A stretch of 64,000 nt of DNA, from positions 558,001 through 622,000 of the forward strand of contig NC_060966.1 of assembly GCF_910589235.1 (NCBI RefSeq), given 5' to 3'. Of this stretch, positions 55,576 to 64,000 are shown in pieces. The first letter of the stretch is position 1. Each line of letters starts with the position of its first letter. Origin of the DNA: Vespa crabro. Lineage: Eukaryota; Arthropoda; Insecta; Hymenoptera; Vespidae. The notes beneath the pieces were generated by a model, which ran no database searches, was not told the DNA's origin, and saw nothing but the letters and a program-made list of their open reading frames with translations. The translations under genes were made by a program, and so were the position numbers.

Positions 55576-56939
55576 GATTCAGAACATTGCATTTCATAAG
55601 ATCAAACATCTATTTTATATTGGAATCAAAGTTTTTAACATTCTTTCATATCGTATATACGATTTTTCGCTCATATACGCGTATCGTCGAAAAACGAAAA
55701 CTTGAAATCTCGTTCAATTTCAATGATTTTATATTCTATCGATGCAGAATAAAGAATATAACAAGAATATAACGTTTTTACTATGTTTAAATACACGTTT
55801 TCATATGATAATTGTCGAAAAACGTAATCGACATACGCGAATTTCGGTATATGCGAAGATAAAATCGTGAAATCTTTAATAATACTTGTGCCACAGTTAG
55901 AAAAATGTTACCAATCGATTCAGAACATTGCATTTCATAAGATCAAACATCTATTTTATATTGGAATCAAAGTTTTTAACATTCTTTCATATCGTATATA
56001 CGATTTTTCGCTCATATACGCGTATCGTCGAAAAACGAAAACTTGAAATCTCGTTCAATTTCAATGATTTTATATTCTATCGATGCAGAATAAAGAATAT
56101 AACAAGAATATAACGTTTTTACTATGTTTAAATACGCGTTTTCATATGATAATTGTCGAAAAACGTAATCGACATACGCGAATTTCGGTATATGCGAAGA
56201 TAAAATCGTGAAATCTTTAATAATACTTGTGCCAAAGTTAGAAAAATGTTACCAATCGATTCAGAACATTGCATTTCATAAGATCAAACATCTATTTTAT
56301 ATTGGAATCAAAGTTTTTAACATTCTTTCATATCGTATATACGATTTTTCGCTCATATACGCGTATCGTCGAAAAACGAAAACTTGAAATCTCGTTCAAT
56401 TTCAATGATTTTATATTCTATCGATGCAGAATAAAGAATATAACAAGAATATAACGTTTTTACTATGTTTAAATACGCGTTTTCATATGATAAGTGTCGA
56501 AAAACGTAATCGACATACGAGAATTTCGGTATATGCGAAGATAAAATCGTGAAATCTTTAATAATACTTGTGCCACAGTTAGAAAAATGTTACCAGTCGA
56601 TTCAGAACATTGCATTTCATAAGATCAAACATCTATTTTATATTGGAATCAAAGTTTTTAACATTCTTTCATATCGTATATACGATTTTTCGCTCATATA
56701 CGCGTATCGTCGAAAAACGAAAACTTGAAATCTCGTTCAATTTCAATGATTTTATATTCTATCGATGCAGAATAAAGAATATAACAAGAATATAACGTTT
56801 TTACTATGTTTAAATACGCGTTTTCATATGATAATTGTCGAAAAACGTAATCGACATACGCGAATTTCGGTATATGCGAAGATAAAATCGTGAAATCTTT
56901 AATAATACTTGTGCCACAGTTAGAAAAATGTTACCAATC
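55576..56939 (+). repeat. 4-mer higher-order repeat, unit 2 (1364 bp)
   Basis: Markers at 55795, 56235 and 56494 are each exactly 1364 bp after those of unit 1. The third monomer ends with CCAGTCG (near 56594), which is also at the matching place in unit 3 but not in unit 1, so units 2 and 3 are the closer pair. Confidence 0.93.
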
Positions 56940-58302
56940 GATTCAGAACATTGCATTTCATAAGATCAAACATCTATTTTATATTGGAATCAAAGTTTTT
57001 AACATTCTTTCATATCGTATATACGATTTTTCGCTCATATACGCGTATCGTCGAAAACGAAAACTTGAAATCTCGTTCAATTTCAATGATTTTATATTCT
57101 ATCGATGCAGAATAAAGAATATAACAAGAATATAACGTTTTTACTATGTTTAAATACACGTTTTCATATGATAATTGTCGAAAAACGTAATCGACATACG
57201 CGAATTTCGGTATATGCGAAGATAAAATCGTGAAATCTTTAATAATACTTGTGCCACAGTTAGAAAAATGTTACCAATCGATTCAGAACATTGCATTTCA
57301 TAAGATCAAACATCTATTTTATATTGGAATCAAAGTTTTTAACATTCTTTCATATCGTATATACGATTTTTCGCTCATATACGCGTATCGTCGAAAAACG
57401 AAAACTTGAAATCTCGTTCAATTTCAATGATTTTATATTCTATCGATGCAGAATAAAGAATATAACAAGAATATAACGTTTTTACTATGTTTAAATACGC
57501 GTTTTCATATGATAATTGTCGAAAAACGTAATCGATATACGCGAAATTCGGTATATGCGAAGATAAAATCGTGAAATCTTTAATAATACTTGTGCCAAAG
57601 TTAGAAAAATGTTACCAATCGATTCAGAACATTGCATTTCATAAGATCAAACATCTATTTTATATTGGAATCAAAGTTTTTAACATTCTTTCATATCGTA
57701 TATACGATTTTTCGCTCATATACGCGTATCGTCGAAAAACGAAAACTTGAAATCTCGTTCAATTTCAATGATTTTATATTCTATCGATGCAGAATAAAGA
57801 ATATAACAAGAATATAACGTTTTTACTATGTTTAAATACGCGTTTTCATATGATAAGTGTCGAAAAACGTAATCGACATACGAGAATTTCGGTATATGCG
57901 AAGATAAAATCGTGAAATCTTTAATAATACTTGTGCCACAGTTAGAAAAATGTTACCAGTCGATTCAGAACATTGCATTTCATAAGATCAAACATCTATT
58001 TTATATTGGAATCAAAGTTTTTAACATTCTTTCATATCGTATATACGATTTTTCGCTCATATACGCGTATCGTCGAAAAACGAAAACTTGAAATCTCGTT
58101 CAATTTCAATGATTTTATATTCTATCGATGCAGAATAAAGAATATAACAAGAATATAACGTTTTTACTATGTTTAAATACGCGTTTTCATATGATAAGTG
58201 TCGAAAAACGTAATCGACATACGAGAATTTCGGTATATGCGAAGATGAAATCGTGAAATCTTTAATAATACTTGTGCCACAGTTAGAAAAATGTTACCAT
58301 TC
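56940..58302 (+). repeat. 4-mer higher-order repeat, unit 3 (1363 bp)
   Basis: Markers at 57158, 57598 and 57857 follow unit 2 at 1363 bp because one A is lost at 57054-57057. Monomer 4 here (anchor 57973) also carries GATAAGTGTCG (58198) and TACGAGAATTTC, whereas the fourth monomer of units 1 and 2 is at consensus. This looks like a spread of monomer 3 by one position. Confidence 0.9.
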
Positions 58303-61300
58303 GATTCATAACATTGCGTTTCATAAGATCAAACATCTATTTTATATTGGAATCAAAGTTTTTAACATTCTTTCATATCGTATATACGATATTTCGCTCA
58401 TATACGCGTATCGTCGAAAAACGAAAACTTGAAATCTCGTTCAATTTCAATGATTTTATATTCTATCGATGCAGAATAAAGAATATAACAAGAATATAAC
58501 GTTTTTACTATGTTTAAATACTCGTTTTCATATGATAATTGTCGAAAAACGTAATCGACTTACGCGAATTTCGGTATATGCGAAGATAAAATCGTGAAAT
58601 CTTTAATAATACTTGTGCCACAGTTAGAAAAATGTTACCAATCGATTCAGAACATTGCATTTCATAAGATCAAACATCTATTTTATATTGGAATCAAAGT
58701 TTTTAACATTCTTTCATATCGTATATACGATTTTTCGCTCATATACGCGTATCGTCGAAAAACGAAAACTTGAAATCTCGTTCAATTTCAATGATTTTAT
58801 ATTCTATCGATGCAGAAAAAAGAATATAACAAGAATATAACGTTTTTACTATGTTTAAACACGCGTTTTCATATGATAATTGTCGAAAAACGTAATCGAC
58901 ATACGCGAATTTCGGTATATGCGAAGATAAAATCGTGAAATCTTTAATAGTACTTGTGCCACAGTTAGAAAAATGTTACCAATCGATTCAGAACATTGCA
59001 TTTCATAAGATCAAACATCTATTTTATATTTGAATCAAAGTTTTTAACATTCTTTCATATCGTATATACGATTTTTCGCTCATATACGCGTATCGTCGAA
59101 AAACGAAAACTTGAAATCTCGTTCAATTTCAATGATTTTATATTCTATCGATGCAGAATAAAGAATATAACAAGAATATAACGTTTTTACTATGTTTAAA
59201 TACGCGTTTTCATATGATAATTGTCGAAAAACGTAATCGACATACGCGAATTTCGGTATATGCGAAGATAAAATCGTGAAATCTTTAATAATACTTGTGC
59301 CACAGTTAGAAAAATGTTACCAATCGATTCAGAACATTGCATTTCATAAGATCAAACTTCTATTTTATATTGGAATCAAAGTTTTTAACATTCTTCATAT
59401 CGTATATACGATTTTTCGCTCATATACGCGTATCGTCGAAAAACGAAAACTTGAAATCTCGTTCAATTTCAATGATTTTATATTCTCCCGATGCAGAATA
59501 AAGAATATAACAAGAATATAACGTTTTTACTATGTTTAAATACGCGTTTTCATATGATAATTGTCGAAAAACGTAATCGACATACGCGAATTTCGGTATA
59601 TGCGAAGATAAAATCGTGAAATCTTTAATAATACTTGTGCCACAGTTAGAAAAGTGTTACCAATCGATTCAGAACATTGCATTTCATAAGATCAAACATC
59701 TATTTTATATTGGAATGAAAGTTTTTAACATTCTTTCATATCGTATATACGATTTTTCGCTCATATACGCGTATCGTCGAAAAACGAAAACTTGAAATCT
59801 CGTTCAATTTCAATGATTTTATATTCTATCGATGCAGAATAAAGAATATAACAAGAATATAACGTTTTTACTATGTTTAAATACGCGTTTTCATATGATA
59901 ATTGTCGAAAAACCTAATCGACATACGCGAATTTCGGTATATGCGAAGATAAAATCGTGAAATCTTTAATAATACTTGTGCCACAGTTAGAAAAATGTTA
60001 CCAATCGATTCAGAACATTGCATTTCATAAGATCAAACATCTATTTTATATTGGAATCAAAGTTTTTAACATTCTTTCATATCGAATATACGATTTTTCG
60101 CTCATATACGCGTATCGTCGAAAAACGAAAACTTGAAATCTCGTTCAATTTCAATGATTTTATATTCTATCGATGCAGAATAAAGAATATAACAAGAATA
60201 TAACGATTTTACTATGTTTAAATACGCGTTTTCATATGATAATTGTCGAAAAACGTAATCGACATACGCGAATTTCGGTATATGCGAAGATAAAATCATG
60301 AAATCTTTAATAATACTTGTGCCACAGTTAGAAAAATGTTACCAATCGATTCAGAACATTGCATTTCATAAGATCAAACATCTATTTTATATTGGAATCA
60401 AAGTTTTTAACATTCTTTCATATCGTATATACGATTTTTCGCTCATATACGCGTATCGTCGAATAACGAAAACTTTAAATCTCGATCAATTTCAATGATT
60501 TTATATTCTATCGATGCAGAATAAAGAATATAACAAGAATATAACGTTTTTACTATGTTTAAATACGCGTTTTCATATGATAATTGTCGAAAAACGTAAT
60601 CGACATACGCGAATTTCGGTATATGCGAAGATAAAATCGTGAAATCTTTAATAATACTTGTGCCACAGTTAGAAAAATGTTACCAATCGATTCAAAACAT
60701 TGCATTTCATAAGATCAAACATCTATTTTATATTGGAATCAAAGTTTTTAACATTCTTTCATATCGTATATACGATTTTTCGCTCATATTCGCGTATCGT
60801 CGAAAAACGAAAACTTGAAATCTCGTTCAATTTCAATGATTTTATATTCTCCCGATGCAGAATAAAGAACATAACAAGAATATAACGTTTTTACTATGTT
60901 TAAATACGCGTTTTCATATGATAATTGTCGAAAAACGTAATCGACATACGCGAATTTCGGTATATGCGAAGATGAAATCGTGAAATCTTTAATAGTACTT
61001 GTGCCACAGTTAGAAAAATGTTACCAATCGATTCAGAACATTGCATTTCATAAGATCAAACATCTATTTTATATTGGAATCAAAGTTTTTAACATTCTTT
61101 CATATCGTATATACGATTTTTCGCTCATATACGCGTATCGTCGAAAAACGAAAACTTGAAATCTCGTTCAATTTCAATGATTTTATATTCTATCGATGCA
61201 GAATAAAGAATATAACAAGAATATAACGTTTTTACTATGTTTAAATACGCGTTTTCATATGATAATTGTCGAAAAACGTAATCGACATACGCGAATTTCG

Positions 61301-62391
61301 GTATATGCGAAGATAAAATCGTGAAATCATTAATAATACTTGTGCCACAGTTAGAAAAATGTTACCAATCGATTCAGAACATTGCATTTCATAAGATCAA
61401 ACATCTATTTTATATTGGAATCAAAGTTTTTAACATTCTTTCATATCGTATATACGATTTTTCGCTCATATACGCGTATCGTCGAAAACGAAAACTTGAA
61501 ATCTCGTTCAATTTCAATGATTTTATATTCTATCGATGCAGAATAAAGAATATAACAAGAATATAACGTTTTTACTATGTTTAAATACGCGTTTTCATAT
61601 GATAATTGTCGAAAAACGTAATCGACATACGCGAATTTCGGTATATACGAAGATAAAATCGTGAAATCTTTAATAATACTTGTGCCACAGTTAGAATAAT
61701 GTTACCAATCGATTCAGAACATTGCATTTCATAAGATCAAACATCTATTTTATATTGGAATCAAAGTTTTTAACATTCTTTCATATCGTATATACGATTT
61801 TTCGCTCATATACGCGTATCGTCGAAAAACGAAAACTTGAAATCTCGTTCAATTTCAATGATTTTATATTCTATCGATGCAGAATAAAGAATATAACAAG
61901 AATATAACGTTTTTACTATGTTTAAATACGCGTTTTGATATGATAATTGTCGAAAAACGTAATCGACATACGCGATTTCGGTATATTCGAAGATAAAATC
62001 GTGAAATCTTTAATAATACTTGTACCACAGTTAGAAAAAAGTTACCAATCGATTCAGAACATTGCATTTCATAAGATCAAACATCTATTTTATATTGGAA
62101 TCAAAGTTTTTAACATTCTTTCATATCGTATATACGATTTTTCGCTCATATACGCGTATCGTCGAAAAACGAAAACTTGAAATCTCGTTCAATTTCAATG
62201 ATTTTATATTCTATCGATGCAGAATAAAGAATATAACAAGAATATAACGTTTTTACTATGTTTAAATACGCGTTTTCATATGATAATTGTCGAAAAACGT
62301 AATCGACATACGCGAATTTCGGTATATGCGAAGAAAAAATCGTGAAATCTTTAATAATACTTGTGCCACAGTTAGAAAAATGTTACCAATC
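58303..62391 (+). repeat. Satellite segment with TCTCCCGATG monomers at 4- and 5-mer spacing
   Basis: The double substitution TCTCCCGATG (consensus TCTATCGATG) occurs at 59487 and 60851, exactly 4 x 341 apart. It recurs at 62553 after 5 x 341 less three deleted bases. TTTAATAGTAC occurs near 58947 and 60992. This segment is the richest in single-base deletions (59394, 61485 and 61975). Confidence 0.82.
59391..59400. other. 1-bp deletion (340-bp monomer)
   Basis: TTCTTCATAT replaces TTCTTTCATAT, a shortened T run just left of the 14-bp palindrome. Similar single-base losses follow near 61485, 61975, 62499 and 63860, giving five in the last 5 kb. Confidence 0.85.
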
Positions 62392-63754
62392 GATTCAGAA
62401 CATTGCATTTCATAAGATCAAACATCTATTTTATATTGGAATCAAAGTTTTTAACATTCTTTCATATAGTATATACGATTTTTCGCTCATATACGCGATC
62501 GTCGAAAAACGAAAACTTGAAATCTCGTTCAATTTCAATGATTTTATATTCTCCCGATGCAGAATAAAGAATATAACAAGAATATAACGTTTTTACTATG
62601 TTTAAATACGCGTTTTCATATGATAATTGTCGAAAAACGTAATCGACATACGCGAATTTCGGTATATGCGAAGATAAAATCGTGAAATCTTTAATAATAC
62701 TTGTGCCACAGTTAGAAAAATGTTACCAATCGATTCAGAACATTGCATTTCATAAGATCAAACATCTATTTTATATTGGAATCAAAGATTTTAACATTCT
62801 TTCATATCGTATATACGATTTTTCGCTCATATACGCGTACCGTCGAAAAACGAAAACTTGAAATCTCGTTCAATTTCAATGATTTTATATTCTATCGATG
62901 CAGAATAAAGAATATAACAAGAATATAACGTTTTTACTATGTTTAAATACGCGTTTTCATATGATAATTGTCGAAAAACGTAATCGACATACGCGAATTT
63001 CGGTATATGCGAAGATAAAATCGTGAAATCTTTAATAATACTTGTGCCACAGTTAGAAAAATGTTACCAATCGATTCAGAACATTGCATTTCATAAGATC
63101 AAACATCTATTTTATATTGGAATCAAAGTTTTTAACATTCATTCATATCGTATATACGATTTTTCGCTCATATACGCGTATCGTCAAAAAACGAAAACTT
63201 GAAATCTCGTTCAATTTCAATGATTTTATATTCTATCGATGCAGAATAAAGAATATAACAAGAATATAACGTTTTTACTATGTTTAAATACGCGTTTTCA
63301 TATGATAATTGTCGAAAAACGTAATCGACATACGCGAATTTCGGTATATGCGAAGATAAAATCGTGAAATCTTTAATAATACTTGTGCCACAGTTAGAAA
63401 AATGTTACCAATCGATTCAGAACATTGCATTTCAAAAGATCAAACATCTATTTTATATTGGAATCAAAGTTTTTAACATTCTTTCATATCGTATGTACGA
63501 TTTTTCGCTCATATACGCGTATCGTCGAAAAACGAAAACTTGAAATCTCGTTCAATTTCAATGATTTTATATTCTATCGATGCAGAATAAAGAATATAAC
63601 AAGAATATAACGTTTTTACTATGTTTAAATACGCGTTTTCATATGATAATTGTCGAAAAACGTAATCGACATACGCGAATTTCGGTATATGCGAAGAAAA
63701 AATCGTGAAATCTTTAATAATACTTGTGCCACAGTTAGAAAAATGTTACCAATC
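62392..63754 (+). repeat. 4-mer higher-order repeat at right edge, unit 1
   Basis: A four-part signature AAGAAAAAATCG (62335, just before the unit), CATATAGTATATACG, ACGCGATCGTCG (1-bp deletion near 62499) and TCTCCCGATG (62553) recurs 1363 bp later at 63698-63916. Copies between carry private changes, such as AAAGATTTTAAC and GTACCGTCG in the copy at 62743. Confidence 0.9.
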
Positions 63755-64000
63755 GATTCAGAACATTGCATTTCATAAGATCAAACATCTATTTTATATT
63801 GGAATCAAAGTTTTTAACATTCTTTCATATAGTATATACGATTTTTCGCTCATATACGCGATCGTCGAAAAACGAAAACTTGAAATCTCGTTCAATTTCA
63901 ATGATTTTATATTCTCCCGATGCAGAATAAAGAATATAACAAGAATATAACGTTTTTACTATGTTTAAAAACGCGTTTTCATATGATAATTGTCGAAAAA
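63755..64000 (+). repeat. 4-mer higher-order repeat at right edge, unit 2 (cut by window end)
   Basis: Carries CATATAGTATATACG, ACGCGATCGTCG (deletion near 63860) and TCTCCCGATG (63916), matching the previous unit. A private TTTAAAAACGCG lies near 63966. The window ends inside this monomer, so the array continues to the right. Confidence 0.9.

Larger units (their letters stand above)
1..64000 (+). repeat. Satellite DNA array, 341-bp monomer, about 188 head-to-tail copies
   Basis: The same landmarks recur every 341 bases from the first base to the last, always on the same strand. Taking TTGCAT near the start of each monomer as anchor (12, 353, 694 ... 63766), there are exactly 187 periods once a net loss of 13 bases in a few indel-bearing copies is allowed for. 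No inversion, insertion of foreign DNA or unique spacer is seen, and both edges lie inside monomers. Most copies carry zero to a few substitutions. The consensus is about 71% A+T. 341 bp is about two nucleosome repeats, a common satellite size class. Long pure arrays of this kind are typical of centromeric or pericentromeric heterochromatin; that location is inferred. The family is not one I recognise. Confidence 0.99.

Noticed and set aside
16461..62067. Minus-strand open frames of 65-92 codons (near 16461, 45441, 47487, 60102, 61864)
   Set aside because: They exist only where a single substitution or deletion removes a stop or makes a start in the satellite (for example ATCATGAAATC). The same sequence in neighbouring monomers lacks them.
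12..63950. Over 150 near-identical 61- to 94-codon open frames on the + strand as a tandem small-protein gene family
   Set aside because: They open on TTG or GTG, repeat at the satellite period, have no recognisable domain, and are broken by stops (4528, 6574, 29367, 32755, 37869, 40275, 59716) and 1-bp indels without compensation. The longer versions are products of frameshifts joining the same satellite frames.
1..64000. CRISPR array
   Set aside because: The period is regular, but the whole 341 bp is repeated. There are no variable spacers between short repeats and no cas genes.
1..64000. Transposon, retroelement or viral insertion inside the array
   Set aside because: The 341-bp phase is never interrupted by more than a 3-bp indel, and no target-site duplication, terminal repeat or polymerase-like frame is seen.
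1..64000. Telomeric repeats or rDNA spacer repeats
   Set aside because: No TTAGG, TTAGGG or similar tandem short motif and no recognisable rRNA sequence is present; both edges are ordinary satellite monomers.
1..64000. Assembly artefact made by repeating one monomer
   Set aside because: Copies carry distinct, ordered variants with structured higher-order periods, which a computational loop would not produce. Local copy-number errors at the duplicated blocks (for example 27.6-30.3 kb) cannot be excluded without reads.

Overview
The whole 64,000-base window is one uninterrupted, head-to-tail tandem satellite array. The monomer is 341 bp, all copies lie in the same orientation, and there are about 187.7 of them. 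I see no unique flanking DNA, transposon, gene, RNA gene, CRISPR array or telomeric repeat. Both window edges cut through monomers, so the array extends beyond the window on both sides. The register is very well kept. From the first to the last complete landmark there are 187 periods, with a net loss of only 13 bases; about fifteen copies carry indels, nearly all of 1 bp. Most copies differ from the consensus by a handful of substitutions or none.

Organism: a eukaryote is near-certain from the size and type of array, and a centromeric or pericentromeric (heterochromatic) location is the natural inference. The consensus is about 29% G+C (98 of 341 bases), yet by my count it holds 22 CpG dinucleotides where about 7 are expected from composition. 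A roughly threefold CpG excess argues against a heavily CpG-methylated germline such as a vertebrate or most plants. It fits an invertebrate, and insects with CpG-rich genomes such as Hymenoptera are one plausible group. I do not recognise the family, and the species assignment is inference only.

Layout: shared rare variants show that the array is a patchwork of local higher-order repeats (HORs) with different periods. Approximate domains are: 1-4.1 kb near-consensus monomers; 4.1-8.2 kb a 6-mer (2046 bp) present twice; 8.9-14.4 kb a 7-mer (2387 bp) present about 2.3 times; 16.0-19.4 kb 3-mer and 4-mer patterns; 19.4-24.5 kb weakly structured; 24.5-30.3 kb a 9-mer duplication (3069 bp) that gained one extra monomer; 30.3-33.8 kb 5- and 4-mer spacing of a deletion-bearing monomer; 33.8-44.3 kb the most mosaic section, with 6-mer, 2-mer and 19-mer echoes; 45.0-53.9 kb a 6-mer HOR running over four units; 54.2-58.3 kb a 4-mer HOR (1364 bp) over three units; 58.3-64.0 kb 4- and 5-mer patterns.

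Inside the monomer are two perfect palindromes (14 and 10 bp), a bulged stem enclosing the second one, an 8-bp inverted repeat, a perfect 11-bp tandem duplication and several repeated CpG words. A 61-codon open frame recurs in most monomers only because the DNA recurs: it opens on TTG, and seven copies have in-frame stops while others are frameshifted. No protein-coding gene is annotated.
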